This document shows, piece after piece, positions 1 to 9,901 of a stretch of 64,000 nucleotides of DNA (position 1 is the stretch's first letter; the number at the start of each line of letters is the position of its first letter). Source of the DNA: Candidatus Sumerlaea chitinivorans (lineage in GTDB: Bacteria; Sumerlaeota; Sumerlaeia; Sumerlaeales; Sumerlaeaceae). The DNA is taken from contig CP030759.1 in NCBI GenBank assembly GCA_003290465.1, forward strand, positions 2,170,001-2,234,000, given 5' to 3'. The position numbers and the translations under genes were made by a program. Below the pieces are notes generated by a model. It ran no database searches. It saw only the letters and a list, made by a program, of their open reading frames with translations, and was not told the origin of the DNA.

Positions 1-2
1 GG

Positions 3-1178
3 TGGCAACACCCAAGTCGGTGCAGCCCATTCTCCGCCTTCTTACGCCTCGTTTTCCCTCAAGACCGAGACCACGTCCGTGCCGTTGCACGCTTAGCTCA
101 CAGTGCCGTGGATGTGTACGACGCATACTTCCGTGTGCGTTGGCGCGATGGCAGTATCCACTTTATCCATGCACGCGGCCACGCCTTGGCTTCCACACGC
201 GACGCTGCGCCTACCTACGTTACCGGAATCCTGTTCGACGAGACTGAAAGCCAACGCCGTGCCCGTGAGCACGAAGCTGTGGTCAAGCTTTCCCGCGCTC
301 TGCGCTCGGCAACCAATTTGGACGAAGCAGGTCGGGTGATTCTCGAAGAAATCGTGCACGCCATGGATGCCGAGGCCGGTCTTATCGCCCTCCGCGAAGG
401 CGAAGAGGAAAAAATTGTGACGCTGGGTGCCATCGGCCGATGGGAGCCGCTCCAAGGGACGGATGCGACGTGGGAAGAGGGCATTTTGGGAAGAGTGGCA
501 TCCACTCAGACTCCCTATTTCTCGGAATCCGCGTGGGAAGACCCACAATGCCTTCGTCCGGACCTTCTCCGAGGCTTGCGGGGCTTTATGGCCTTGCCGC
601 TCATTAGCCACCAGGAGCTTACGGGCGTCCTTGCAGTGGGCCGCACGACCCCGTTTGACGCTGAGGATGTCCAGCTGGTAACGGCTTTAGCAGATCTGGC
701 CTCCAACGCACTCGCACGCATCCGCCATTACCGCGCCCTCGAAGAACGACTGGAGGAGCTGAGGGGTCTCCACGAGATCGATCTCGCGATCACCCATACC
801 CTTGATCTTGACGAAGTCCTCTCACAGATTCTCGAGCATACGCTGCCGCGTTTGGGGATGGATGCGGGCAGCGTGTATCTGTTGGAAGGCGACAGCGACA
901 TCTTGGTGTGTCGGGCCGCGTTGGGCTTCAAGAGCCTTCACGTCTGGCATGCTCGGCCTTCCGTGGGCTTGGGTCTTGTGGGAGAAGTTGCCAAACGGCG
1001 CGCCCCAATCTTGCTGTCCGGCCACGAGGAACTCCTCAGAAAGTGCCGGCGTAGCGACATGCTCGCGGAAGAAGGCTTTAGCGCCTATGCGGGGCTTCCT
1101 CTGCTTCTTGGTCCCAAACTGATTGGAGTGTTGAACTTTTCTCGCGTCAGCCTCGCCATTTCACGCCCCAGTGGGTGA
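3..1178 (+). CDS. PAS-GAF-GAF sensory region, 5' partial; N-terminal part of a frameshifted HD-GYP protein
   Basis: The frame is open from the first bases of the window, so the true start lies upstream. The first ~95 visible codons look like the end of a PAS_3 fold (a WRDGS stretch, then GILFDET before a helix). Two GAF domains follow, at about codons 95-225 and 240-385, the second reaching GVLNF, the usual last strand of a GAF. The frame then drifts into unrelated residues and stops at 1178, while the rest of the GAF helix and an HD-GYP domain continue in another frame. The two parts read as one cytosolic cyclic-di-GMP phosphodiesterase controlled by ligand or redox sensing. The break is explained by one missing base in the T-run at 1137-1140. 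I cannot tell an assembly error from a real mutation. Confidence 0.8.
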   Translation, partial: WQHPSRCSPFSAFLRLVFPQDRDHVRAVARLAHSAVDVYDAYFRVRWRDGSIHFIHARGHALASTRDAAPTYVTGILFDETESQRRAREHEAVVKLSRALRSATNLDEAGRVILEEIVHAMDAEAGLIALREGEEEKIVTLGAIGRWEPLQGTDATWEEGILGRVASTQTPYFSESAWEDPQCLRPDLLRGLRGFMALPLISHQELTGVLAVGRTTPFDAEDVQLVTALADLASNALARIRHYRALEERLEELRGLHEIDLAITHTLDLDEVLSQILEHTLPRLGMDAGSVYLLEGDSDILVCRAALGFKSLHVWHARPSVGLGLVGEVAKRRAPILLSGHEELLRKCRRSDMLAEEGFSAYAGLPLLLGPKLIGVLNFSRVSLAISRPSG

Positions 1179-1846
1179 GTTTCGCGATGATGCTAGCCAC
1201 CCAGACGACGATGGCAATCAATAACTCTCAGCTCCACTCGGAACTGCAGCTCGCGCATGCGGAGTTGATCGCCACCTACGATAGCACGATCGAGGGCTGG
1301 GCACGAGCCATGGATTACCGCGACAGCGAAACGCTGGGCCACAGCGCGCGCGTCACCGGGATCACGCTCACGCTCATGCGGGAGTTCGGTGCGACTCCAG
1401 ATGACCTTGTTATCATTCGGCGCGGCGCGCTTCTCCACGACATCGGGAAGATGGCGATCCCGGATTCGATCCTCCGCAAGCCGGGCCCACTGACGCCTGA
1501 GGAGTGGGAGCTCATGCGCAAACATCCGCTGATCGCCATCGAGCTGCTTCGCCCTATCAAGTTTCTGGAACCCAGTTTGCCCATTCCTGCCTACCATCAC
1601 GAGCGTTGGGACGGCACAGGCTATCCGTTCGGGCTAAAAGGCGAGGAGATTCCGTTGCCGGCACGGGTATTTGCGGTTGTGGACGTGTGGGATGCGCTGA
1701 TTTCTGACCGCCCCTATCGGCCCGCTTGGCCGCGAGAAAAAGCTCTCGAATATATCGCCGAGCAGGCCGGCAAGCAATTTGATCCCGAGGCTGTCCGCGT
1801 CTTTCTCGACCTCGCTCGAAAAGGCCACATTTTCACAGGAACATAA
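1175..1846 (+). CDS. HD-GYP domain cyclic-di-GMP phosphodiesterase (C-terminal part of split gene)
   Basis: This is a complete HD-GYP domain: H56, the HD pair at residues 88-89 (LLHDIGK) and the HHERWDGTGYP signature at 141-151. The first ~30 residues (MLATQTTMAINNSQLH) are the C-terminal helix that normally closes a GAF domain, so the apparent GTG start, which overlaps the upstream stop, is probably not a true start. Read in this frame from about 1142, the sequence continues the upstream GAF (SRQPRHFTPQW). HD-GYP proteins hydrolyse cyclic-di-GMP to pGpG or GMP and control the switch between motility and surface growth. If the break is real, the catalytic domain might be made alone from the GTG or not at all. 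Confidence 0.85.
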   Translation: MSFAMMLATQTTMAINNSQLHSELQLAHAELIATYDSTIEGWARAMDYRDSETLGHSARVTGITLTLMREFGATPDDLVIIRRGALLHDIGKMAIPDSILRKPGPLTPEEWELMRKHPLIAIELLRPIKFLEPSLPIPAYHHERWDGTGYPFGLKGEEIPLPARVFAVVDVWDALISDRPYRPAWPREKALEYIAEQAGKQFDPEAVRVFLDLARKGHIFTGT

Positions 1847-2261
1847 TGCAACGTTTACGGGCTCTGGGGCTCACAGCCTTCAGAAATGCTCTCAGTCGTC
1901 ACACCAACAGCCCGCCGTTTGGAAGGTTGTCGAAACGAGCGGCGATCGGTACGCCCCTTTCCGAATATCCCTGCTTCCCCTCGGCTTTTGCACAAGCCCA
2001 GCTTCAACGTGTGGCATACCCTCGGCTAATTCTGGGCTTTCCAGAGTTTCAGCGGATACCAAACACACCACTGGGCCGACGTGTGCCTCCGTACTCGCCA
2101 AGGATGTCGGCTGTGCTTTCCCTCGGAGATCGTGCGGAACAGTTGGCGCCAGCTCTCCGGAAAACCATGTTCTCCGCGGTTCCCCATCTCGCATCTGGCC
2201 AACCGGATTGGGCGCAAAAATCATTGCGTTCTCAGGTCCATTGGCCAAGCATGTGGAATTT
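1847..2261. other. 415-bp gap before the chitinase gene
   Basis: No recognisable gene. A 139-codon plus-strand frame (1846-2265) begins in a TAATG overlap with the HD-GYP stop and ends in an ATGA overlap with the chitinase start. However, its product is rich in Arg, Pro and Ser, its third-position bases show no clear GC preference, and it matches no family I recognise. The chitinase frame is also open across the gap without a convincing start. Most likely this is a long leader or promoter region. Confidence 0.4.
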
Positions 2262-3524
2262 ATGAAAGTCCAAGAAATTGATTTAGCGGGGTCCGGCTCC
2301 CGATCTCCTCTGAAACGTCTCTTTCCTCAGCTTTCGTTGTCCGCCTGTCAGTTGCGACGCCCTTGGCAGCTGGTTGTTTTGGGAGCGTGCTTTGCAACTC
2401 TCACTCCGGTGTGCGCCACGACGACGGTTTCCGCGAGCACAGCCCAGCCGCAAACGGATCCGCAATCCGAAAACCGTTCAACCGCCGGAGGCCGTCCTCC
2501 CATTGTCCTCGGCTACTACCCCTCGTGGCCATGTGGACTTGAACCGGCTCAAATCCGCTACGAGAACTTCACTCACCTTTGCCACGCGTTTGTGACCGCC
2601 ACCCCTGACGGCAAACTCAAGACCGATGGCAACCTACCAAGCCGCGAACTGACCTCACGGGCGCATGCAGCGGGCGTCAAAGTACTCCTCAGCGTCGGGG
2701 GCGCCGACAGCGGAAAATACATGGGACCCATTGCTACTTCCGAGACGCTCCGCACGCAGTTTGCCCGCGCACTGGTGGGGATGGTGCGCGAATACGGCTA
2801 CGACGGCATCGACCTCGATTGGGAGTTCCCGACAAATCCGACGGAAAAGGAGGCCTTCACGCAGCTTGCGCGAGAGCTCCGTGAGCTGCTCGGTCCGTCG
2901 TCGCAGGGGACCAATCTCCTCACGAGTGCTCAAGTCGGTGTGCCGGATGTGGTGCAAAACGTGGATATGCAGGCCCTGCGTGGAGTTATGGATTGGGTGG
3001 CGATCATGACCTACGACATGCATGGTCCATGGAGCAACCATGCGGGCTACAACGCAGCTTTTCGAACCCCCAAAGGCGACCGAGAGGGGTGCACCTCGCG
3101 TTCACTGGTGGCGCAAATGGCAACGTGGCGCGATGCGGGTGGCTGGCCGCCCGAGCGGCTCCTTGTCGGAATCCCCTGCTACGGCCGGAGCTTCCCCGTG
3201 CGCCGCTGGCACGATCCGATGCCACCAAACACAAAACCCGCCCGCCCCTACCTTGCCTACAAAGACATCCTGCCGCTTCTCGAGCAAGGCTGGGTGCGCC
3301 ATTTCGACAACTACGCCATGGTTCCATGGCTGGAGAAGCCGGGAGGAGGAGAGCTTCTCTCCTACGACGACGTCGAGAGTGTCCAACACAAGACGCGCTG
3401 GGCACGCCAAAATGGCTTTGGCGGTGTTTTCTTCTGGGAAATCTCGCAAGACCGGATGGGGGGCCGGAACGTCCTGATCGAGGCCGCACGCAAGGCGTGG
3501 GAAAGCAACTCACGCGAACCCTAA
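2262..3524 (+). CDS. Secreted chitinase, glycoside hydrolase family 18
   Basis: A 420-residue GH18 endo-chitinase-type enzyme that would cleave beta-1,4-linked N-acetylglucosamine polymers by substrate-assisted catalysis. The catalytic DxxDxDxE motif is intact (DGIDLDWE, residues 181-188, acid E188). The upstream SVGG strand motif (144-147) and the MTYDMHG motif that carries the oxazolinium-stabilising residues are also present. Residues ~15-50 form a basic and then hydrophobic leader, so export is likely. An LGAC tetrad at 40-43 could be a weak lipobox, otherwise cleavage lies near residues 52-60. A TQPQT/ENRS-type low-complexity linker precedes the barrel. The ATG at 2262 was chosen because it is the only one that places a signal peptide near the N-terminus. 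There is no chitin-binding domain. Confidence 0.9.
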   Translation: MKVQEIDLAGSGSRSPLKRLFPQLSLSACQLRRPWQLVVLGACFATLTPVCATTTVSASTAQPQTDPQSENRSTAGGRPPIVLGYYPSWPCGLEPAQIRYENFTHLCHAFVTATPDGKLKTDGNLPSRELTSRAHAAGVKVLLSVGGADSGKYMGPIATSETLRTQFARALVGMVREYGYDGIDLDWEFPTNPTEKEAFTQLARELRELLGPSSQGTNLLTSAQVGVPDVVQNVDMQALRGVMDWVAIMTYDMHGPWSNHAGYNAAFRTPKGDREGCTSRSLVAQMATWRDAGGWPPERLLVGIPCYGRSFPVRRWHDPMPPNTKPARPYLAYKDILPLLEQGWVRHFDNYAMVPWLEKPGGGELLSYDDVESVQHKTRWARQNGFGGVFFWEISQDRMGGRNVLIEAARKAWESNSREP

Positions 3525-3567
3525 CCAGTCGCGTCGTCGAGCTGAGCAGCCGAAAAAAGCTCCCTTG

Positions 3568-4566
3568 CTACTTTCCTAAGAGCAGCGGCAGCAAATCCGT
3601 GAGTGTTTCGGCATGCGCATTGACGATGCCCGCCAGCCCCGCGCTGCGATAATTCCCACCGGCCACGCCGACCGTATAAAAGCCAGCGAGCCGGATCGCG
3701 ACAACCCCAGCGCCGCTATCCTCGATGCCGACGACCCTGTGGGCGCGCTCGCGCGGAATCCCAAGCCCGACCGTCGCCGTCTCGGCATAGAGCCAAGGAT
3801 GCGGCTTGGGCTCAAGCTCGCCAAGCGTACCCACTTCCCCTTTTCGCAACGGTGTCCCGGCCGAGATGATGGAATCATAGAAATCCAACGGATTGCCCAA
3901 GTTCATGGTTCGAAATGCCGCCAGAATTTCTGGCCACGCCTTCTCAAAAAGACCGCTGGTCACGAGACCGATTTTCACGCCGTGGGCTTTGAGCTCGAGA
4001 AGGAAATCCTTGAGCCCCGGTGCCGGCTTGAACGCCTCCACATGGCCTCGGCCCTCTTCGATCTCCTTCAATTCACACCGCGTAAGCTCGAAGTAGACGT
4101 CGCGCGCCTGCTCAAGGGTAAATCCGGGGCAGTACTTTTCAATGCAATAGCTCAGGTGCTCGCTGACCGAGTGCCCGGCCACGTGGGGCAAATCCTCGGG
4201 GGTGAATTGGAAACTTTCATCCCCCAGCAGCCGTGCCACCGTGCGCTCAATGATCCACATCCACATTTCCTCGCTGCGCACGCTCGTGCCGTCCAGATCC
4301 ATCAGGACCGCCTCCACCGGCGGTTCAAACGCCACCTCGCGGACGGGATAAATCGCTGGGTAGCCCATCGCGGAACGCACATAGGCGAGGGTTTTGTCGG
4401 CAAAAACGATGAACTCCACCTTTTGATCTCGCGGGACCAAGATGCACTCGACGCCGTCCCGCCCCACGCGCCATAGTCCATCGCCCCCCACCTCGAGTTC
4501 CTCAAAATCACCATGGTATTCAGGCGCAATTGCTCCCAATCCGGGGATACGTTCAGGGATCGCCAT
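3568..4566 (-). CDS. HAD-superfamily phosphatase with extra N-terminal domain
   Basis: A 332-residue protein. Residues 1-85 form a domain I do not recognise; the rest is a HAD hydrolase of the beta-phosphoglucomutase/phosphatase type. Motif I is DLDGT (D90 nucleophile, D92 acid), motif II is the TSG triad, motif III the Lys of EPKPHPW, and motif IV GIEDSGAG. A long helical cap lies between motifs I and II. The ATG at 4566 was preferred over a frame-start 13 codons upstream because GAGGAGGT lies 11 bases before it. The substrate is likely a sugar phosphate or similar small phospho-metabolite, but this is not shown. It is convergent with the chitinase and divergent from the GH38 gene. Confidence 0.8.
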   Translation of the reverse strand: MAIPERIPGLGAIAPEYHGDFEELEVGGDGLWRVGRDGVECILVPRDQKVEFIVFADKTLAYVRSAMGYPAIYPVREVAFEPPVEAVLMDLDGTSVRSEEMWMWIIERTVARLLGDESFQFTPEDLPHVAGHSVSEHLSYCIEKYCPGFTLEQARDVYFELTRCELKEIEEGRGHVEAFKPAPGLKDFLLELKAHGVKIGLVTSGLFEKAWPEILAAFRTMNLGNPLDFYDSIISAGTPLRKGEVGTLGELEPKPHPWLYAETATVGLGIPRERAHRVVGIEDSGAGVVAIRLAGFYTVGVAGGNYRSAGLAGIVNAHAETLTDLLPLLLGK

Positions 4567-4955
4567 GCGGTCCAATGACCTCCTCAAAGATTCTCGCGGG
4601 CACACACGTGCCTAAGCCATCACGCGCGAACAGTTACGAGGTGTGACCCACCGCGCGTGAATTGCGCAAGCGAAACTCAACGCGATTGCCACTTGCCAGA
4701 AACCCAACGCTCGCGCCCGAACGCCGGCGGTCAAGAAGAGATGTGGGGGAAATTACTGCAATAAATAAAATGTTTTCTTGCTTGTGCCCACCACGACGTC
4801 TGCATTTCTTCATACCAACTCGACAGGCAGCATGCCAGTTGCCTTCGCACAAGCGCGAACTTGGCACACTGCGCGGCGCTGTGGGAAGCACTCGAAGAAA
4901 ATCCCAGCGCCATACATAGCTTTGGAGCACGCTGCCGGACGCAATACCAAAGAGA
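4567..4955. other. Divergent intergenic region between HAD phosphatase and GH38 genes
   Basis: 389 bases that should hold the promoters of both flanking genes. An AT-rich patch at 4751-4778 (TAAAAT at 4766-4771) is the only promoter-like stretch I see for the plus strand, and it has no good -35 partner. The SD sequence of the HAD gene is at 4578-4585. No RNA gene is visible. Confidence 0.3.
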
Positions 4956-7733
4956 GTGGAGACGACCGTGGACCAGACGCGCAAATGGCACTGTCACATC
5001 ATTTCGAATACACACTGGGATCGCGAGTGGCGTTATCCCTTCCAAAGCTACCGGATGGACTTGGTGGAAATGATGGACCGCCTGCTCGATATCCTCGAGC
5101 GGCGGCCGGAGTACCGCGCCTTCTACCTCGATAGTCAGACCGTAATTTTGGAGGATTACCTCGAGATTCGACCCGAGAATGAGGAACGAATGCGAAAGCT
5201 TGTGGCGCAGGACCGACTTCAAATCGGGCCGTGGTACACCCTGCCCGACATGTGGGCCTGCCCGGGCGAAGCCCTCGTGCGCAACCTCCTCATGGGCCAC
5301 CGCGTCGCCATGCAGTTTGGGCGGGTCTCCAAGGTCGGCTACACGCCATTCTCCAACGGCCAGATTTCTCAGCTTCCCCAGCTCTACCGCGGCTTCCGCA
5401 TTGATTCGTGCATGTTCTATCGCGGCATCGGCAAGCATGTGGCCAAAAGCGAGTTTGTGTGGGAAGGCGCCGACGGTTCACGCATCTTTGGATTCCGTTT
5501 CGGCGACTATGCCCGCTACAACTACTACTATCTGCTCTATCGGCCGGGACTGCTCGGGCGCACCCCCGCCGACCGAGAATACCGCTGGAACCCGGACGAG
5601 TTGCCCTACCACGTCGCCGTCACGCAGTCGCAGGATCGCCAATATGGCTACATGAATCTGCGCCTCAGGGTGCACGAAGAGCTTCTTGATCAAGCGCTGG
5701 CCGACGCTCTGCGCTTCACAGCAGCCGATGCCACGACATCCCAGCTCCTCTACATGATGGGACACGACCATTCCTACGCCGCCGAAGAAGAACTCGACCT
5801 CATCGAGGCTCTGCAACGCCGCGTGGCCGGCTCCAACCAAGAGATTTTCCATTCCTCTCTCGCTGAGTACATGGAAGCCTTCCGCAAGGAAGCACGCGAC
5901 CTTCAGGTGGTCCGGGGGGAAATGCGCCATACGCTGAAGGAAGGGCTGTGGACAACCCTCATGGCGCTCATTTTGTCGTCGCGTACCTACCTCAAGCAAC
6001 AAAATGCGCGCATCTGTACACACGTCCTTGCTGGTGCCGAACCGTTAGCCGCTATGGCGTGGCTTACGGGATCACCCTATCCCACGCCGTTCTTTACCCA
6101 GATCTGGCGTCGCCTGCTCGTCAACCAAGCCCACGACGCGATCGGGGGCTGCAGTGTGGACCGAGTCCACACCGAAATGCAGGCACGTTGGGGAGAGGTG
6201 GAGACCATCAGCGATGAGATCATCCGCCGCTCGATGCGTGACGTAGCAGCCCGGATTGACGGACGCAGTTCGATCTCCACGAACGATCTGCAGCTCACGG
6301 TTTTCAATCCCACGCCCTATCCGTGGAGCGGGCTGGCTGAGGTGATTATCGACCTCCCGCATGCCACGCCCGAGACCCCATTCGCGCTCGAGCGCGCGGG
6401 CGGCGCGCCTGTCCCAATCCAAATCGTGGCTCAAGAACCCTACACGGCAACCATCGAGAGTGGCTACGAGCTCACGATGACCTTCCCGGTGCAACGCTAT
6501 CGCGCGCGCATCGAGCTGGAGAATCTCCCGGCCTTCGGCTACGAAGCACTGGCCGTACGCGTTGGCGCGGCTCCCGAGAAGCCTGCAGAGCTCCCCAAGC
6601 TCGCCCGCAGCGAGCGCGAACTGGAAAACGATTTCCTCGCAGCACGTTTTGAGGCCGATGGCACCTTCTCGATGCGCGACAAAGCTACAGGCCGCGTCTT
6701 CGAGGGACTGGGCTTCCTCGAGGACTCTGCGGAGTTCGGTGACCCGTGGAACCGCGTGGTCCCACCGGGGGATAAGCCGATCCTTTCCCGACGCAGCGCT
6801 CGCCCGACGTTCCGGATTGTCGAAAACGGCCCACTCTACGCTGCAATTGAGGCCACCTACGAGTTCTCCATCCCCGAGGGGAAAGGACCCGACGGCAAAC
6901 GCAGCCGCAAACGCACGAGGCTTCCGATCTCGCTCACGCTTTCGTTGGAGCGCGGGGCGCGTGCGTTAGGCGTAACGCTACGCCTTACGAACACCGCGGA
7001 GAACCATCGCCTGCGGGTGATGTTCCCGACAGGCCTCAGCCGCGCGACGCATTCGATTGCGGACGGGCAGTTCGACGTCCTCGAGCGCCCGATCCAGCTC
7101 CCTGACGCCACGGGTTGGAAGGAACCCCCGTACCCGACCCACCCCATGTGGAGCTTCGTGGATGTGTTCGATGGCGAAGCGGGACTGGCGGTGCTCAACG
7201 ATGGTCTGACCGAATATGAGGTCGTGGATGAGCCCGCCCGCACGATCGCCATCACGCTCTTGCGGGCCTTTGGGACGTTTGTGTTCGGTCGCCCAACCCC
7301 CGGCGCCCAATGCAAAGGCACGCACGTTTATCGCTTCGCCTTACTCCCGCACCAGCGCCCATGGCACGAAGCTCGAGTTTTCGATGAGGTGCGGCGCCTC
7401 ACCATTCCGCTTCAGGCGCTGCTCTCGGCTCCGACGGCTGGTTCCTTGCCTCGAAGTGCCTCCTTCATTCATCTCACCAATCCACAGCTCGTGTTCAGTG
7501 CCGCGAAACCAGCGGAAAGTGGCGATAAACTGGTGATCCGTTTCTGGAACCCCACTGCCGAAACCCAAACCACATGCATTGAGTTCGGACTCCCACTGAA
7601 ACGCGCTCAACTTCTCTCGCTCGAGGAAATTCCGGAAGGAGATTTGGAGCTTCAGGACGGAGGCCGGCGCGTGGAGTTGTCGGCGGGACCGAAAAAGATT
7701 GTGACGGTGGGCATCGAGTGGATACTGGATTGA
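4956..7733 (+). CDS. Glycoside hydrolase family 38 (alpha-mannosidase-like), variant active site
   Basis: A 925-residue cytosolic protein (no signal peptide) with the GH38 order of an N-terminal catalytic barrel, a middle helical domain and a C-terminal beta-sandwich. NTHWDREW (18-25) carries the zinc-binding His/Asp pair, and GHDHSY supplies a later histidine. In the segment that normally holds the nucleophile and third zinc ligand (GWxxDPFGH or GYxPDxFGQ), this protein reads GYTPFSNGQ (128-136). F132 sits where the aspartate should be. The fold assignment is solid; the reaction (alpha-mannoside hydrolysis, or action on another glycan) is uncertain for that reason. The start is GTG at 4956; a second GTG at 4968 is equally possible. 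Confidence 0.82.
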   Translation: METTVDQTRKWHCHIISNTHWDREWRYPFQSYRMDLVEMMDRLLDILERRPEYRAFYLDSQTVILEDYLEIRPENEERMRKLVAQDRLQIGPWYTLPDMWACPGEALVRNLLMGHRVAMQFGRVSKVGYTPFSNGQISQLPQLYRGFRIDSCMFYRGIGKHVAKSEFVWEGADGSRIFGFRFGDYARYNYYYLLYRPGLLGRTPADREYRWNPDELPYHVAVTQSQDRQYGYMNLRLRVHEELLDQALADALRFTAADATTSQLLYMMGHDHSYAAEEELDLIEALQRRVAGSNQEIFHSSLAEYMEAFRKEARDLQVVRGEMRHTLKEGLWTTLMALILSSRTYLKQQNARICTHVLAGAEPLAAMAWLTGSPYPTPFFTQIWRRLLVNQAHDAIGGCSVDRVHTEMQARWGEVETISDEIIRRSMRDVAARIDGRSSISTNDLQLTVFNPTPYPWSGLAEVIIDLPHATPETPFALERAGGAPVPIQIVAQEPYTATIESGYELTMTFPVQRYRARIELENLPAFGYEALAVRVGAAPEKPAELPKLARSERELENDFLAARFEADGTFSMRDKATGRVFEGLGFLEDSAEFGDPWNRVVPPGDKPILSRRSARPTFRIVENGPLYAAIEATYEFSIPEGKGPDGKRSRKRTRLPISLTLSLERGARALGVTLRLTNTAENHRLRVMFPTGLSRATHSIADGQFDVLERPIQLPDATGWKEPPYPTHPMWSFVDVFDGEAGLAVLNDGLTEYEVVDEPARTIAITLLRAFGTFVFGRPTPGAQCKGTHVYRFALLPHQRPWHEARVFDEVRRLTIPLQALLSAPTAGSLPRSASFIHLTNPQLVFSAAKPAESGDKLVIRFWNPTAETQTTCIEFGLPLKRAQLLSLEEIPEGDLELQDGGRRVELSAGPKKIVTVGIEWILD

Positions 7734-7785
7734 GTGGCGCGTGGCTGTGCAACCCCAGCGCGTAAGGTGAAGGACAAAAAGAAAA

Positions 7786-7861
<76 letters not shown>

Positions 7862-8017
7862 TCACTGCCCATTCGGGCGTTTCGCTCGCCTATTACGCTT
7901 TTTCGGCAAATTTTATTCGCACTTGCGAAATGGCCTTGTGCACTCGCTGTCGCGCTCAAAATTTACCGCTCGCCACACTCAAAAATTCTGCAACGAGATG
8001 ACTGCGCAACACGTTGT

Positions 8018-8467
8018 TTACTCGTTTGCAAGCAGGGTCCGAATCTGCTCGCAGATCTCGTCCACGGTCACGGCAACCTGTGGACTCAGCCCTTCCGCGT
8101 GACCAAACACTGCCCCGCCGACAGAAATCAACCACGCCCGTGGCGCTTTCCCGTAAAGCTCACAACTCATCTGCAGTAACCCGTACGGCGTGACGCGATG
8201 CGTGAAGCTCTCACTCGAATTGGAAGGGGCAATCTCAAGCGACTCGCACCGCACTTCCCCCGGCGCGAGGGTTGCGCTTGCATCCACGAATACGACCGTA
8301 TCGGCCGTACTCAAGTCCTCAGCAAGCTCAGGCACCAGTTGAAAGAGTGCTCGGACTTCGGTGGAAGCGTCCGCATAGGAAGCAGCAAACCGCTGCGCCA
8401 CGACTTGGCCTACGGCGTCGTCGCCGCGCAGCGGATTGCCATAACCGATGACCAACGTTTTCGGCAT
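8018..8467 (-). CDS. hoxW: [NiFe]-hydrogenase maturation protease (HoxW/HycI family)
   Basis: A 149-residue endopeptidase of the M52 family. It removes the C-terminal tail of the hydrogenase large subunit once nickel has been inserted. The family N-terminus is clear: VIGYGNPLRGDDAVG, whose Glu/Asp-type residue binds nickel, followed by DA in VFVDAS and a histidine in FTHRVTP. The start is the ATG at 8467, which shares its first base with the last base of the hoxH stop (TGATG), so translation is coupled to the substrate gene. It is the last gene of the hox operon. No HypA-F maturation genes are in the window, so they must lie elsewhere. Confidence 0.92.
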   Translation of the reverse strand: MPKTLVIGYGNPLRGDDAVGQVVAQRFAASYADASTEVRALFQLVPELAEDLSTADTVVFVDASATLAPGEVRCESLEIAPSNSSESFTHRVTPYGLLQMSCELYGKAPRAWLISVGGAVFGHAEGLSPQVAVTVDEICEQIRTLLANE

Positions 8468-9891
8468 CAGTCGCGAGTCGCAACGTCGAGTACCTGACCG
8501 GTCGGCCCGACAAGCTCCACCCGCAATGGCATCTGCCCGACTGCATGCGTGGAGCAGCTCAAGCACGGGTCGTAGCAGCGGATCACCGCCTCCACACGGT
8601 TGAGCATTCCCTCTTCGATCTTGTCGCCACGCACGAAATGCTTGGCCGCCTGCAGGACCCCGCGGTTCATCGCCAAGTTATTGTGGCCGGTTGCGATGAT
8701 AAGGTTCGCCCACGTCACCAGCCCATTCTCATCAATGCGGTAATGGTGTAGGAGCATGCCCCGGGGGGCCTCGCTCACGCCCACGCCTTCAAACGCGTTC
8801 GCCCCAGCGTGTGCGCGCACGTGCGGGCTCAAGATGTCCGGATCGCGCAGCGTGCGCTCCATCTGTTCGAGCGCCGCGATAATCTCAATCAGGCGCGCAT
8901 AGTGATAATGGAACGAGCTCAGGACCACGCGGCGGTCCAACTCGCGGAACTCCGCCCACTCTTCGTCAGCGCGCGGCGTGTTGCACCGATCCGCAATGTT
9001 GAGCCGCGCCAGCGGCCCCACGCGGTAGATCCCCTCGGGGTAGCCGAGCGGTTTGTAGTACGGCGACTTGAGATAACTATAGGGTTCCACCGCTTCGCCG
9101 ATGAAGTCCTGATAATTTGCGATCTCAAGCTGATCCGCAATCACGTTGCCGGCACTGTCCACCACGCGAACCTTGCCATGCGTGAAGGCCAAGTAACCGT
9201 CCTCATCCACCAGACCCATGAAGAGCGTGGGGAAGTTGGCAAAGGTTGCGATTTCCTCGCGGAACTGTTTGTACGTCTTCTTGTACCACTCGAGTGTGCG
9301 CGTGGCGATCTCCATCGCTTGCGGAATTTCGGCGAGGATCTCGTCGCGCGTTGCAGCATCCAGCGGATCACTCACGCCGCCCGGCACGACCCACGCGGGG
9401 TGAATCCGCTTGCCGGCAAGCCGCTCAATAACGCGCTGCCCGAACTTGCGCAGCGCGATTCCGTCGCGCGCGATCTGTGGATGCGATTCTGCCAGCGCGA
9501 ATAGGTGGCGCTTCGCTGGATCCGCGTCCATGCCCAGCAGAAAATCCGGTGAGGAGAGATGGAAGAAGCTCAGGGCGTGGGACTGCACAATTTGCCCAAG
9601 GTTAAGTACGTGGCGCAACATTCGACCGGTGCGTGGCACCTGTACCGCCAGAAGAGCGTCGCAGGCTTTTGCCGAGGCGATCAAGTGGCTCACCGGGCAG
9701 ATGCCGCAGGTGCGCGCCATCAACGACGGCATTTCTGCGAACGGACGCCCCTCGCAGAGCTTCTCGAAACCTCGGTACTGCGTGACATGGAACTGGGCAT
9801 CCTGCACGATGCCCTCATCGTTCAAGTAAATCGTGATCTTCGCATGTCCTTCAATGCGGGTCACGGGATCAATGGTGATTTGTTTTGCCAT
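8467..9891 (-). CDS. hoxH: NAD-linked [NiFe]-hydrogenase large subunit HoxH
   Basis: The 474-residue catalytic subunit that houses the Ni-Fe(CN)2CO centre. The proximal motif RTCGICPVSH supplies C62 and C65, and the distal motif DPCLSCSTH supplies C443 and C446. Cleavage after H449 would remove a 25-residue tail, the step done by the adjacent protease. RIEGH (12-16) near the N-terminus is also typical. The ATG at 9891 was chosen because AGGAG lies 9 bases upstream and the protein then begins exactly at the conserved ITIDPVTRIEGH; the frame continues upstream only as non-conserved residues. It would work as HoxYH with HoxEFU to couple H2 oxidation or evolution to NAD(H). Confidence 0.96.
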   Translation of the reverse strand: MAKQITIDPVTRIEGHAKITIYLNDEGIVQDAQFHVTQYRGFEKLCEGRPFAEMPSLMARTCGICPVSHLIASAKACDALLAVQVPRTGRMLRHVLNLGQIVQSHALSFFHLSSPDFLLGMDADPAKRHLFALAESHPQIARDGIALRKFGQRVIERLAGKRIHPAWVVPGGVSDPLDAATRDEILAEIPQAMEIATRTLEWYKKTYKQFREEIATFANFPTLFMGLVDEDGYLAFTHGKVRVVDSAGNVIADQLEIANYQDFIGEAVEPYSYLKSPYYKPLGYPEGIYRVGPLARLNIADRCNTPRADEEWAEFRELDRRVVLSSFHYHYARLIEIIAALEQMERTLRDPDILSPHVRAHAGANAFEGVGVSEAPRGMLLHHYRIDENGLVTWANLIIATGHNNLAMNRGVLQAAKHFVRGDKIEEGMLNRVEAVIRCYDPCLSCSTHAVGQMPLRVELVGPTGQVLDVATRD

Positions 9892-9901
9892 GATGATTCT
9901 C

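Noticed and set aside
1130-1178. Programmed -1 frameshift between GAF and HD-GYP parts
   Set aside because: The T-run does not form a standard slippery heptamer in the reading frame and no downstream stem is evident; a plain indel is simpler.
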